A stretch of DNA of 64,000 nucleotides, from assembly GCF_016808095.1 (NCBI RefSeq), contig NC_068974.1, positions 4,092,001 to 4,156,000 of the forward strand, in the 5' to 3' direction. The notes beneath the pieces are model-generated. The model had not been told where the DNA came from. It worked only from the letters and a program-made list of their open reading frames with translations, and did not search any database. How positions within the stretch are numbered: position 1 is the stretch's first letter; every line of letters starts with the position of its first letter. The DNA comes from Vigna angularis (taxonomy: Eukaryota > Streptophyta > Magnoliopsida > Fabales > Fabaceae). The position numbers and the translations under genes were made by a program. Positions 43,911-55,905 of this stretch are shown here, piece by piece.

Positions 43911-44490
43911 AGTTTAGGGGTAAAATATATTTTTTTTAAAATAATTTAAAAACTAAAAAATCAAAAAATATTTGATTTTATTTATTTCAATCTTAACTCC
44001 TTTAAAGAAGAGATTAATTTTTCACAAACATCATCGTATTCACTTACAGTTTACAATGAAACCTCGCAACTAGTTGTTAGCATATATATAGGTTTTCTTT
44101 TCTTTGATTATTGATCTTACGTTGTTCCATCCTTCTTTTCCAATATCTCAAGAATCTTTCTAAAAGGAAAACAATGTTAGTGTTGACCACTTTCACTATT
44201 TTTATCATCTTCCTTATTTTGGAGCATAGTGCGTTGATTTTAAAACAACAAATTTCTCTTGTTTTGGAACTTTATTATGCCCACTTTTTTTTTCTGACTC
44301 GTTTAGGTTTCCTGTGTGTGCGAAAGGAGTTAATTCGTATTTCCTTTAGATCTCTTCTATGCTTTCTGGATGACAGTATGTTTGGATTGCCATATAACGA
44401 GTAAACTTGTGAGATTGATATTTCCAACTTTTCAAGAAAAATAAAACATATTTGCGTGAAGTTATAGAAAGGACATTGAGGTATTTATGA
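42684..44490. other. AT-rich intergenic DNA
   Basis: No gene seen. A (TA)n run lies at 43878-43906. The 97-codon frame at 44111-44404 has no recognisable domain, no codon-usage support and extreme hydrophobicity from TTT/ATT codons. Confidence 0.55.
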
Positions 44491-44491
44491 T

Positions 44492-45300
44492 CACTAATAC
44501 AAAAACACCTTTTTAAGTCTCTATTTAAGTTTTTTTCTTAAAATAATAGACTTAGTAAATATGCGGTGACATTTTGGTAAATAAGGGTTCATATTTTAAG
44601 TAGGGTAATATTATAAAAGATTTAAATTTTGATTTTAAGTCTATTGAAATACAAACTGACTTAAATTTTTCATCTGTTGAGCTTTTTGATCAACTTAAAT
44701 TAATATTTCTAGTCTATTAAAAAATGAAAAGACTTTAATTGCTAGTTTTCTATCAGAACTAAATTATTTAACCTAATTCCCAACATTTTCATAACATTGG
44801 TTCTCCTTCTTTTCCTCAAAACACAAAACACTTCTTTCTTCATTTTCTTCCAGCGTGAGAAATTTATTTCTCTCTTTATCTTTGTTCATGTCCAACCCCA
44901 ACAACTTGTGTCGTAGCCTCTGCGTGCGAGATCTCCCCTTTATCTTCATGCTAGATCCCCCTCCTCTGCATCCAAGGGTGCAGGTGTTGTAGTCGCCGCC
45001 TCACAGGCCGTTGCATCCAAGAGCATGGGTGTTGTAGATCATCCTCCTCCACTACCACTACCATAGTCGCGTCTTGTTGCTTCCATTGTCGTCGTCACGT
45101 CTTGTCGTTGCCACTACTGTTTTCGCGTCTTGCTACTACTGTCGTTGCATCTCGAGCTGTCTTTGTCGTCGTAGCCATCTTCTCGCACTACCGTTGTCGT
45201 CGTCGCCTCGTGTTGTTGTGTTCTACGGCGTCCTCAGCACCGTTGGAGTCCTTAATTTCGAATACTTTCTGTTAGACTTTTAGGGTTAAGAAATTTTAGG
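44492..45300 (+). repeat. Truncated CACTA-like fragment
   Basis: CACTAATACAAAAACACC at 44492 resembles the CACTA terminal repeats elsewhere in this window. Subterminal words TTTTAAGTCT and AGACTTAAAT follow in both orientations up to about 44760. Then comes a pyrimidine-rich segment with GTCGTCG-type trinucleotide repeats (44880-45200). No matching right end was found, so it is a fragment. Open frames in the GTCGTCG part are composition artefacts. Confidence 0.4.
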
Positions 45301-46717
45301 GTTTTAGTGTTTCTTGTGAGGTGATGACTTCAATTTCTCTTCTTATCATTTGATTTGTATTATCTTGTTTTGTATTATGTTGTGTAAAGAAATTGATTAA
45401 ATTGATGGGTTCTTTTTGTATTTGTTTGAGTGTGAAGATGAACCGGAAGAGAAATTGGTTGTGAAGATGTATTTATATTATATTATATTCAATTTTATGT
45501 TTATCGGAAGGTGGCTAGAGGAGGATCCCATGGATTCTCAAGCTTGACTTTCAAGGGAGAATTATTTTTGGTTGGCAGAAAATCAATTCTCATTCATCTC
45601 AAAAGTCTCAATTACAAGGGTGGAGTTGAGTTTTTATAGTGATGCATGCTCCATGCAAGCTAAAAGTGTATACAAGAAAATGTAAAAATATACAAAAAGA
45701 GGACACTAAGGAAGGTTTGTCGGGCAATATTCCATTAGGAAACATTTAAGAAATGTCATCCTATTTCACAACATCTTTTTGATCCACGTGTAGTGCTTTT
45801 AAGTAGATCTTAGTATTGTCAATATTTACATAGATAAAGAGAGAGAAAAGCATAGCAAACAAGATACAGTACATACAAGCATTTAATGATCTATACATTA
45901 ATAGAGTGTTGAAGCATGTTTCGTAAAATAAGTGTTTAGTGCAAGTTTGAGCATTTCCATGTCTTATAAGTATTTAATAAGAATTCACATTGTCCAAATC
46001 TTATACTTCTCTAAACGATATTTCGTTAAATGTTGTTTATTAAACTTCAGAACTCGAGATGCTAGACTATCTATTCTCTTTAGATAATCTTGTCTTAACA
46101 GTTGATAAGGCTGAAAGGTCTTTAGTCATATAAACTACACCAGTCAGTCTCTTAGTCTTTTCATGCCTTGAAGGCATGCAAAGAATGTCAATAGTCAGTT
46201 TGCTGTTGACTTCTAGAAATATGGTGTTGGTATCCAATAGTCGACGTCTATGATTTTGCAAGAGAATGTTGCAAAGAAAATTTGTTATCTTTAGTAATAA
46301 CCCTATGGTATAGTAGTCCCCAGCCTCAAGGAGCATAATAATGAAGAGTTTTGAATGATGGAATATCAAATCTGATGAGATGGGAATGATACGAGTACAT
46401 ATGGTGTGAAAACCGAAGTGGTAGCTTATGAAGTTTTAGAGGGGAAGAAAAGGTGCATAATCCATAATGCTGCCTTAGGAGAGTCGTTTCATGGGCCAAT
46501 TTGGGATGGGTTTTGCCCATTAAGTCAAAAGGTAAACTATCACCAGTACACTATAAATAGGAGGTGAAGTTGTCCAAAGTTTGCCACAGTTTTTGTGGGA
46601 GATTTGATATCGTGTGTGCTTAAGAAAGAAGTGTAGTTTCATCAAGATTAAGTACTCATCCTTTTCAAAGGTATGTTAGAATCCGATAGCGGTAGTAACA
46701 TAGGTAGTTAGGTGCCA
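45301..46717. other. LTR-like DNA ahead of a transposon pseudogene
   Basis: Contains GGAGGATCCCATGGATTCTC and GTGGAGTTGAGTTTTTATAG, strings typical of legume LTRs (recollection). A TATA box CTATAAATAG sits at 46551-46560, followed by a donor-like AAAGGTATGT near 46670. The arrangement suggests an LTR promoter and leader for the pseudogene starting at 46718. Confidence 0.4.
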
Positions 46718-47720
46718 ATGTCATGTGATGCCTCCTCGTCTTTAGGGTTAGGTGTAAGTAAAGAGGTAATAACAAAGAATAGGGTCAATCCACAAGAGGA
46801 GCATGCAAAGTCTGAAAAACGAAAATGGGAGGGATATGACTAGGTAGATCCCAAGGTCAAAATGCAGTTCTTGAATTTAGGTGGGCTAATTTTAAATTTA
46901 TAATTCTAGAGTATTAATATATTCGATAGAGAGGTGTCGAAAGACATTGTTTCCCTCTGCAGAACACGTGCCATTGATATAGTTTGTCATGGAAAGGAGA
47001 GTTATGAAGATGAGTTCTTCTATGTATATATGGCTCTCTTCACGTAGCTTCATGTTCGACTTTCTTTGGACGAGTTCACTATGGGTTTCCTTTAACTTTT
47101 CAATGTAGCATTGACATAGTTGCATCCTAATGGGTGGGGCTATATTCAATCTTTCAATTGGATATGCAAGGTGATAATAAGAAAGCCAAAGGCTTAAATT
47201 TGGGGTCCGTAATCGGACTCTTTCAAAAATTTCAAGAAAAGATTCTTCAAAGTTGTGATCAACCAAAGTCGTTGGTTAGACCTCTACGTCAAAAAATGGG
47301 AATTAGAAATTCCCTTTTTATTGGACTAATAACCCCTTGAGATATGAAGGTTGTCCAAAGGATGTTCTATCTATGAAGGACCGAAGAATTATCAACATCT
47401 TGGAGAAGATGTTGCAATGTATGTTGGCTCGACTTCTTGTTAGAATTTACATCTGCAGCAATCTGGTCTTTGAACTAGAGTGTAAGTGTAGAATATTTCT
47501 TTAACTTGGGCACTTTGTGAACTGATGTGAACATTTTTATTGTGTATCATGCTGCAAAGGTTGTGGGCAATGACAAGTTCTTTTGCCTTATCCAAAGCAA
47601 AATAGAGGAAGCGGCGAGGGTAGTGGGAAAGAATGATGTCCCAACCTACAAAGGGCTAGGATACACATCGACCATCGAGTGGTACAGAGAGGCCACTACT
47701 CCAACGTAAGGAATGTTATA
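46718..47720 (+). pseudogene. Putative gypsy-type transposon protein (Transposase_28-like), N-terminal part
   Basis: Starts MSCDASSSLGLGVSKE at 46718 and runs into a stop at GYD*VDPKVK, where the family would have a tryptophan. A second block at about 46985-47160 reads SYEDEFFYVYMALFT, then LHVRLSLDEFTMGFL, FNVA and LHPNGW, the hallmark order of the plant Transposase_28 (putative gypsy type transposon) domain, with several stops. More coding-like DNA (VVGNDKFFCLIQSK, GKNDVPTYKG) lies to 47709. The role of this protein family is unknown. The remainder seems to resume at 50450 after other insertions. Clearly non-functional. Confidence 0.6.
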
Positions 47721-48159
47721 AATGATAAGAAGCGATGGAATAAGCTCCTACAAGCTATATGACTTAAGCAAGGTGGAGACTTCAAAATGAGTTAGTGGTT
47801 CTGGAAGCTTGATGGTGGTGGGAATATGGTGCACATATGATGGTTTTAATATGGAAAGATGGTGGATCTTCTTCCAAGCTATATGACTCAAGTAACGGGA
47901 GAAGTTATGTTGGTGTTTATGTGCTCTCAAGAGAGGTTGGGTCAACCTAAGAGGAAGGGTTAAACGAAACGTAGAAGTACTGCTCTAGCCTTGGTCACTT
48001 AAGTTGAATAGTATGGTACAAATTTGGCAGCATAACAACACTCAATTCAAAGGTGAATTTACATGGTGGAGACACCTCCATTTATAAGCTTATTAGGTAA
48101 CCCTAAAGTTGTCTCTAAATTGTAGAATGAAAACTCTAATACTCTAACTTAGAAACCAA

Positions 48160-48290
48160 GGTAAAATAATTTTCATTAGGAGAATGACACATGGCCATTA
48201 CTAAGGAGCAATCTTCTCCATTAGGAGAATAAGACATGGTCACAAATATGGAGAAATCCTCTTCATTAGGAGCATGCATATGGTAAGAGC
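48160..48290. repeat. Three degenerate tandem units (TTCATTAGGAGAAT...CATGG)
   Basis: TTCATTAGGAGAATGACACATGG, TCCATTAGGAGAATAAGACATGG and TTCATTAGGAGCATGCATATGG are spaced 40-50 bp apart (each given here as a site near 48172, 48213 and 48264). Probably part of an LTR. Confidence 0.7.
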
Positions 48291-48449
48291 ATGTGTCTCA
48301 TAAAAAAGAGCAACTTGGAGATCAATCCAGCTGATTCGAGATCGTACCCGATCAAATTAATAATGCAAATTAAGTGTAGTATACCAGAATCACCACAGTG
48401 CAATAATCTCAAGCAATCTACAAAGAAAATAAAAACAAACAAAATAAAA

Positions 48450-48930
48450 ATAACCTTTAATGTTTCGGTAGGTCCCTTTTTTCATCCAGATTCTCAAATA
48501 GGTCCCCTACTTATTCGGTGTCTCAATTGGGTCCTTATTTTTGAAAAAATGAAACAAATAGAGGATTGTCGTCAAATTGGACAAACGTCGTTTAAGAAGC
48601 CCTTACGTGGCACGCTGACAGTATTGTTTAAATTGACGTGGTTGTAAAAATCTGATTGTGAAGTATATTTTGTAATTTGTGAATTAAAAAGTTGAGCGCA
48701 AATTGGGGAAAACAAATTAAATTAAGGGCAGATATGGGGAAAAAAATTAAATTAGGGGCAGCCCCTTTCTCTACAATTGAGAAATCGAAAACATATTGGG
48801 GAAAGTGTGATTGGGGCTTCGTATTAGGGTTCGTGTGAGAAAAAAAAGTGTGTTTTTGTTTGATTGGAAGCGCGAGGGTTCCTGGGTGAAAAACATCGGT
48901 TTTGAAATAAGGGTGAGGGTGGGACCTTCT
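48450..48930. repeat. MITE- or MULE-like dispersed repeat
   Basis: The block begins with GGTAGGTCCCTTTTTTCA and AATTGGGTCCTTATTTTTG and continues with ACGTGGCACGCTGACAG and GGGGCAGCCCCTTT. These phrases are typical of short non-autonomous repeats in legumes (recollection). No coding sequence. Confidence 0.35.
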
Positions 48931-48939
48931 ATCATACAT

Positions 48940-50432
48940 TTAAATTGCAATAATACTTTATGCTTTATCAACATTTCATACATTATCTTGAGTATTAGGA
49001 ATTGCACATGATATCATATGATATACTCATTTGAATTCAGTATAAATGCTCTGATATGTATCTGGTATATACATATGTTATACTGCTTCAAAGTGATAGA
49101 CTGAGCTCTGATATACATTATGTGATCAAACATTTACTGCTCACATTCTAGTATAGTGATACGTCTCTAAATGATAGGGGGAGCATCACACTTTTTAATG
49201 GTCTGTAAGGATTACTATCTTGATGTTTCTTTTAGCACTTATTCCATGTTACTTGTTCTGTCATTTTGTGCTAATGCACAAAGGGGGAGAATAAATGGAA
49301 AACACATTTCTTGTTGTGCATCATCAAGAAAGGGGAAGATTGTCGATAGGGGAGCTATATCTAGATATACCCATCTCATATATATGTTTTTGATGATGAA
49401 CAAAAGAAACGTTTTATGGTTTCTTGCATAGCCAATGAGATAACTATTGTTTTATCATTACTGTGTTTGTGCTTAAGATGCTTGATACATGTATTCATTG
49501 TGTGTAAATGAATCATAAGTTTAAACATATTGCACACTACATTTCTGGTAGAAATAATCGATTAGACATTGTATATAATCTATTAGATTTCTCCAGTTAT
49601 CAATATATGCTTAACAGGGGCAAATGATTGTGTAATAATCGATTACATTAGTTGTATAATTGATTAAAACACATTGTTATGCCAACATGTGTTTGATAAG
49701 TGCATTGTTATGCCAACATGTGTTTGATAATTGATTAAAACACATTGTCTTGTGCGTTATTTCAATAAAATTTAATGAGCTATCAATTTCATAACTAACT
49801 TGTTGATTGAGTATTGATTGTAGGAGCGTCTAAGAACAAGTCTTAGAGAATCAAAGATCACATTTGGGTTAATCATCAAGATTCTTCAAGAAAACTGAGT
49901 TGAAAGAGTTTTGATCAATTATGCACTGCTAGTGTACTACTGTGAAGATCAGATTCATCATTTGTAATCAGAGGATTGTGTTCCTTTGTTGGTTAGCCAG
50001 GAGGAGAGAATTGTGGTGTTCTTCATTGAGATTTGGGATTGCTCTCAAAGTGTTTAGAGAGTTGGGATTACTCTCTGTTTTGGTAAGATTGAGAGGTTGT
50101 TAACATCTTGTATTATAAGTGACTTTGACTTAGGTAAGAACTACATTGAGAGGCTATATCTCTGTATTCTTATAACTCAGTCATTATGGTGGAATCCTTT
50201 CAACTAAGGTTGTTGAAGGAAGACTGGATGTAGGCTTGACCGAACCAGTATATATTGTTGTGTTGATCTTTCTCTCCTTTCTCTTTTATTGTTGATTCAT
50301 ATAATTGTTTTATTGATTTCAAGAAAACTCAAATATTTTGCAAAGCTTTTGAAAAGAACGATCTTTTAAGGAAAAATCCAATTCACCTCGCCCCCCCTCT
50401 TGGTTGAGATATAAGGCATCACTTTTCTAACA
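48940..50432 (+). mobile_element. 3' end of a SIRE-like copia element with its 3' LTR (copy C)
   Basis: The internal spacer before the LTR contains GATAGGGGGAGCATCAC and ACAAAGGGGGAGAATAAATGG, purine blocks characteristic of SIRE/Maximus-type 3' regions. The PPT AAAGGGGAAGAT (49329-49340) abuts the LTR 49341-50432, which reads TGTCGATAGGGGAGC to TTTTCTAACA (1,092 bp). The 5' LTR and all coding regions are absent. It appears inserted within, or recombined into, the Transposase_28-like pseudogene, which resumes after it. Confidence 0.7.
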
Positions 50433-50449
50433 TGTATTGATCATCAAAA

Positions 50450-50930
50450 AAATATTAAAGGAAGACGTTCGTTGAATGAAGACATGGAAGACCTAGTGCC
50501 TCGATTCTAAGAAGAAGCCAAAGAGAGGATCAAAGAGTTGAAGGAGGTTAACACCACTTTGAAGTTGTCTTTAGAGGAGGAACAAGAGAGTAAACTGGCG
50601 ATGAAGGTTGAGATTAAGGCATTCCACAAGTACATCTTTGTCGAAGGCACCAAGGGGTTTCTTAAGGCTATTTGTCAAACCAAATTCTTGTACCAAAAGA
50701 GTGTCGTCAACCAACACCAGGTTTGACGTGAATAAGGACATCTATGAAGGATGCATATTTGATGTCGACGAGATAGCAGTTGCAAGATAGGCTCAAGAAG
50801 CTATTGCTAAATAAGGTGTCAGCGAAGGGTCTGGGAGGAGGATACTCGGGTTAGGCCTTCCACTATTATTGACTCTATGGTTATTGAAGAGGAGAACAAT
50901 GATGACGATGGAGCTAACCAATTTTTGTGT
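50450..50930 (+). pseudogene. Transposase_28-like protein, C-terminal coiled-coil part
   Basis: The frame 50538-50726 encodes a charged helix (MKEVNTTLKLSLEEEQESKL) followed by FVEGTKGFLKAICQTKFLYQ, the type of C-terminal coiled coil found in legume Transposase_28 proteins (recollection). It continues in another frame (NKDIYEGCIFDVDE), so it is frameshifted near 50700. It is separated from its N-terminal part (46718-47720) by the copy-C SIRE-like fragment and other repeats. Confidence 0.5.
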
Positions 50931-52524
50931 CTTACATATTTATGCCCTCATATAGCCTTTAATATTGAATTCTTAATTGGTTTTTGTACTTTAAAAAAAT
51001 ATTTTAATTAGGATTTGATATAATTGGTTTTATTGAACATGAGATACAAACACATGATAAAAATATTCTTTTAGTTGCATAAATATTCTTTGGATATTTT
51101 GAAGTGTGTTAGTGGAGCTATAGTTAAGTTGAGCATATTGAGGTGTGAAAATAAATTGGTTAAAGTTTCATGGCACCTTAAAGATTAATCCAAAAATAGA
51201 AAATAATCAAGAGCACAAGAATGCAAGCCAAACATTGCATGAAGAAGTCAAGAAAAACACGAGGAAGTGAAGAAAATTAGCTTAGCCAAAAAGAGGAAAC
51301 AAGCAACAAAAAATGAACAATGCAGTTTTCTCTTCTTGGTCATGTACATGAGAGGCTACGAATAAGATCTTAACAGAAAATTTTAGAGAGATAAGGGGAG
51401 ATTTTGGGCCGTTGGGAGTCTAGGGTATTAGTAGTATATTAGGTTATAATTAGGGTGTTTTAAAAAGGGTTTTAGGTTAAAAGAGTGGAGCACATTCACG
51501 GCAGCTGTAAGAGAGGGAAGAACATTCAGTGTATTCTAGAGACTAGAGGAGTGTTAGCAATCTTTGGAGTTCAGGTAAGGGGAGTAACATGTTTGTGTTG
51601 TGTGCTTTGGGTTATCTTGAACCAAGATGCATGTGCCTGTTGTCTCGGTCCTGTTGCGGCTCCGAGTATAGGGTTGAGTTATATTCATTGTTTAAAAGTT
51701 TTAATTTCCGTTTTGTTTCTTTGTTCTCTTCCCATGAAGTAGGGGTAAATTATGCATGGTGGTCTGGTTTGAGAGGGTTTATGTTTCTTTTGAGACCATG
51801 AAGTTTTTTCTCCCTGTACACTCCATCGGGAGTTTCGGTACCTACCCTCTGCAAGCATGGGGGTTGGGTTAGTCATGGTTCGTGTGCCACGTTTTTATCA
51901 ACGTGAAGAGTGGGGATTGTATTTGGTGGGACGAAAAGAAGCAAAGGAAGAAGAAGATAGAAGGTTGTTAGGGTGACCGAAAGGAAAAGGTAGGGAGTTT
52001 AATCGTAAGAAGCGTTTTCCGCTTGAAGCGAAGGAAGGGAATATGGGTAGATGAGAAATAAAATAGGTATTAGGGATTGAGTGTTGTGGGCCGAATGCAT
52101 CGAGTGGTAAAGTGATGTTAAAGAGAGAGTAGATGAGTATGTTGTGTAAATACATGTGTGAGAGCATGGGTGGTGAATGAAGCTTGTAAAGTGGGGTTCG
52201 TGTTCTTCATTCATGGAGTGCAGAGAAGGGAGAATTCTTTTAGTTTTGGGTTGGAATTTTAAAGTTGTTGTAGGAGATTATAGGTGGGTCCGTGGCTTAT
52301 ATGGTGAGCGAGAAGTAAGTTTTGAAGGGGTACCTAAACTAAAATCAAGTATCACGTGGGCTTATGCATATGTGAGGTTTAACGAAGAGATGGAAGTAGG
52401 CCTCCAGTTGGTTAATGCAGGGGAGTATTTTTAGGTGTAGAAAATAAAAAGAGGGAGAGGTGGAGATTGCATGGAGTTCTCCATGGGAAGAGGACTCACG
52501 TCTAGTGCTTCTTCATTAGCATAC
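50931..52524. other. LTR-like DNA, no intact gene
   Basis: Phrases such as GGTATTAGTAGTATATTAGG and CAAGCATGGGGGTTGGGTTAG suggest gypsy LTR or leader sequence, perhaps the other end of the element that carried the Transposase_28-like gene. Frames 51485-51742, 52177-52434 and others show no domain. Confidence 0.4.
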
Positions 52525-52531
52525 ATATATA

Positions 52532-52604
<73 letters not shown>
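52525..52604. repeat. (AT)n microsatellite, left of CACTA copy 3
   Basis: About 40 dinucleotides with one TTT interruption; the run resumes at 54062-54122 on the other side of the element. Confidence 0.95.
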
Positions 52605-52606
<2 letters not shown>

Positions 52607-54061
52607 CTACTGCACTAAAGGGATATAGCCTCGGTTGTTTTCGGTTATAGACACTGGTTCGGTAACCGAGGCATATCCAGACGAGGTAAAAATGTTATCT
52701 CTTTTTGCCTCGGTTGTGACTCGAATCGAAAAACGATAGGATTTTACCTCGGTTTCTGCTGAACCGAGTCAATATCTTGGATTCTACTACCTCGTTTGAG
52801 ACTTGAACCGAGGCAGTATAGTGATTTTCGATTTTCCAATGTTCTAGGAAATTGCCTTCCATTAACCGATGACCTTCCATTAGATCACCTTCCATCACAT
52901 TAACTTATTATCATTTTCTCTGTTGCATCTTTCAATCTCAAACTCTGTGAAACCACAACCAGAAAAAGAAAGCAAAATCTCACAACCAGAGAGAAAAATA
53001 TCTAGAGAGGCTAAAATCATATTCAGATTCTTTCATAAATATAACAGAATCATACAACACAAAAAAGAAAACACAAAAACGAAAAAGATCCTTAAGCCCG
53101 TGCTCTGCTCCTTCTTCACCTGCGTAAAATGGAGCCAACAACGGCGACTTTGTTGAGCAACGACGGTCCGACGACTGGCCTCGGCTCCAACATGAGGTTG
53201 CGAACGACACTTCCCCAGACGCGAATCCGCGAAGAGGCATCAGATCTGTAGATCTGAGATTGGAACGAGAGTCGGTTGGGACGTTGGGGATCTCTGTTGC
53301 GGGTGAGCCGGGCCTTCAGATCTGTAGATCTGAGATTTTTCACCACCAAAAGCCACCGCCAACAGCAACCGCCAACAGCCACCGCCAACATCAACCGCCA
53401 ACAGCCACCGCCAACAGCCACCGCTTCACTCCAAAGACGGGGCCGCTTGCTCTTCACTCTAGAGATGGGGCCGCTTGCACAGGCGAGGTGGTGGTGGCTC
53501 CTTGTAGCGGCAGGGCAGCGGCGGGGCCACTTGCTCTTCGCTCCAAAGACGCAATGGCAGGTGAGGTGGAAGCTGCACTCGAGCCGTCGCCCAGGACGAG
53601 GTGGTGGTGGCTCCCGGCAGTGCCGAGGCAGTGGCGGGGCAGCGGCGGGGCAACGGCAGCGAATCTTACAACAGCAAAAGCGAGATTGGAACGAGAGAAA
53701 AGCGAGCTTGGAACGAGAGAAGCGAGATTGGAACGAGAGAGAAGCTTCTAGGGAACGAGAGAGAAGCGAGAAAAATAAAAGGAAGAAGAGAGAGCTGCTA
53801 GGTTTTCTCGTGCTTCAGTCCAAGCCCAAGCCTTATATGCCTCGGTCCATCTAGTAACCGAGGCAGTAACTTTTTCACCTGAAGTATATACCTCGGTCTA
53901 TTCTGTCAACCGAGTCAGTATGTCTTTTAGACACCGGTTATTTAATAACCGAAACATATAATGATTTGAAAATTATAACTCTGCCACTGCGTCTGATACG
54001 CTTCGGTTTCAAAAAAACCGAGGCATAATGTACGAGTTAAAAATGCAATTTTTTACTAGTG
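52605..54061. mobile_element. Non-autonomous CACTA-type element, copy 3 (CCTCGGTT family), in a TA microsatellite
   Basis: Left end AACTACTGCACTAAAGGG and right end TTTTTTACTAGTG are decayed CACTAGTGCAAAAA-type inverted repeats. Both subterminal regions are packed with CCTCGGTT/AACCGAGG words (about 52630-52820 and 53835-54030) in both orientations, a CACTA hallmark and different from the ATTCGACGT words of copies 1 and 2. The interior is GC-rich and holds a 12-bp CACCGCCAACAG array, repeats of GGGGCCGCTTGC and a GATTGGAACGAGAG array. No transposase. Flanking TAT/TAT duplication is uninformative in (TA)n. Confidence 0.75.
53347..53426 (+). repeat. 12-bp minisatellite in CACTA copy 3
   Basis: Six to seven copies of CACCGCCAACAG with few changes (one has CATCAACCGCCAACAG). 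Confidence 0.85.
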
Positions 54062-54128
<67 letters not shown>

Positions 54129-54501
54129 TATCTATATCTGAACTCATATCTCACATGAGTTTTTTATGATGACAAAAAAAATGTTTTATAGTTTATTGTA
54201 CAACAAAATGACAAAACAATTGTTTGATTATATTTATGATTGTGCTTGAACTGTTTGATATATGTATTTATTGATTGAAAATGAATCATTGATTGAAACA
54301 CATTGCACATTGCATATCTGATACAAGTAATTGATTATATTGTTTTGTAAATCTATTAAATTTTTTCAGATTTATGTTTATGCTTAACAGTGGCAAAACA
54401 ACAATGTTTTAACCGATTATATTAAATGTATAATCGGTTAAAACATGTTGTTATGCCAACATATGTTTGATGAGTGCATTGAAGTGTTTGAAATAAAAAA
54501 T

Positions 54502-55620
54502 GTTTAGTACAAAAATTGACGTCATATAGAGAGACATTAAATTGACGTCGAATTTTTGACGTCGAATTTTTAAAATTTGACATTAATCAAATTGACATCG
54601 AATTTTGTTAATATTCGATGTTAAGCAATTTTTTTATTTTTTTTTAATAATTATTATCCTTTTTTACAACTCTACGAGACCTAAAAGCAGCAAAACAACA
54701 AATTTCAGTTTTTGATATTTTATAAAGCATGAACTATGAATGTATAGTATAGTATCAACAACAAACAACAAACAAGTTCAATCAAACAACAACAACAAAC
54801 AAGTTCAACCAAATAACAATAACAAACAAGTTCAACAAAAAACAACAACAAACAAGTTCAACAAATAAGTTCTTCAAAACGAAAACGAAAACGAAAACTA
54901 ACCTTCAAAAGGTGGGTTCATCGGAATAAAGTGTTTCTACCAATGAGAGAGAAAGCAGAATGCGCCTATGAAGGACAAGAACACGAAAATAATCGGTCAA
55001 ACGAAAATTATATATAAAGTAGTTATTAACATGCATTTGTATCAAATGAAAGAAAGATTACATGTGATGGTCGTCAAACTTCGTTCGAGAAAAGTTTGAG
55101 AAGAGAGAAATGTCCCGCGCGCTAAGATAAAGTGAATAAATTTTCAATCTCCCGCTCAAATTAAAAAAGGAAAACTTTTGGCTGAGAGATAATATGTCAA
55201 AACTCCTACAAAATTCGACGTATTATATGTGGTTTAAGAGAAAAAAAGAAAAAAGGAATTAAAAAGGGGTTACTTTTTGGCTTCTGGCTGCCAAATAATA
55301 TGTTGAAGCCTTTATAAAATTCAACGTATTATTTGTTGTTTAAAAGAAAAAATTAAAAAAGGTGACTCTTTGGCTTCTGACTGACAAATATTACGTAGAA
55401 CCCCTAGAGGATTCAACATACTATTGTTGGTTTAAAAGAAAGAAGAAAGAGAATGACGCGCTGGTTTAAATAATTACCATCATAGAACGTCGAATTGAAT
55501 GAGGCTTCGACGTTCTACAATTGCATTTCTTTACAAAAATGTCACCGGTCACTTTTAACATTGGTTATTCAGTGGTTGGACGTTGAACGCGTGACGATAT
55601 ACACTATTTTTGCACTAGTG
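54502..55620. mobile_element. Non-autonomous CACTA-type element, copy 2
   Basis: Left end GTTTAGTACAAAAAT, right end ATTTTTGCACTAGTG, flanked by AAT on both sides (54499-54501 and 55621-55623). It is homologous along its length to copy 1 (22441-23620), including the CTCTACGAGACCT word, the GTTCAA/CAACAA block and the AAGAACACGAAAATAATCGG block. Like copy 1 it sits in U3 of a SIRE-like LTR but at a different base, so the two insertions are independent. Confidence 0.85.
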
Positions 55621-55896
55621 AATTTCAAATATGCTTAAGTATGGAACTTAACCGATTACGTTATTTTCCTAATCAGTTAAAATGTGTTTTAACTGAAAAC
55701 CATTTTCTTGAAAACCCATAAGTGTTAATAACGGTCATATTTTGAATGTTTTGGCTTATATGTTTTATATAATCGATTGCATGCATATTTTGATCTGTTA
55801 AATCTTATGCAGATGTAAAATTGTTAAAGCACAAGGAAAAACTTAATAGATTACATTAAATGACTAATCAATTAAATTGCGTTAGAGTTGAAAATC

Positions 55897-55905
55897 TATA
55901 AATAG
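55897..55905 (+). promoter_or_regulatory. TATA box of SIRE-like LTR copy D
   Basis: TATAAATAG, at the position equivalent to 23866 in copy A. Confidence 0.5.

Noticed and set aside
44111..44404. 97-codon plus-strand frame as a small membrane protein
   Set aside because: Hydrophobicity is explained by T-rich DNA; no domain, promoter or splice evidence.
53116..53854. Several overlapping 100-190-codon frames in CACTA copy 3
   Set aside because: Open in three frames because of GC-rich tandem repeats; no consistent domain or splice structure.
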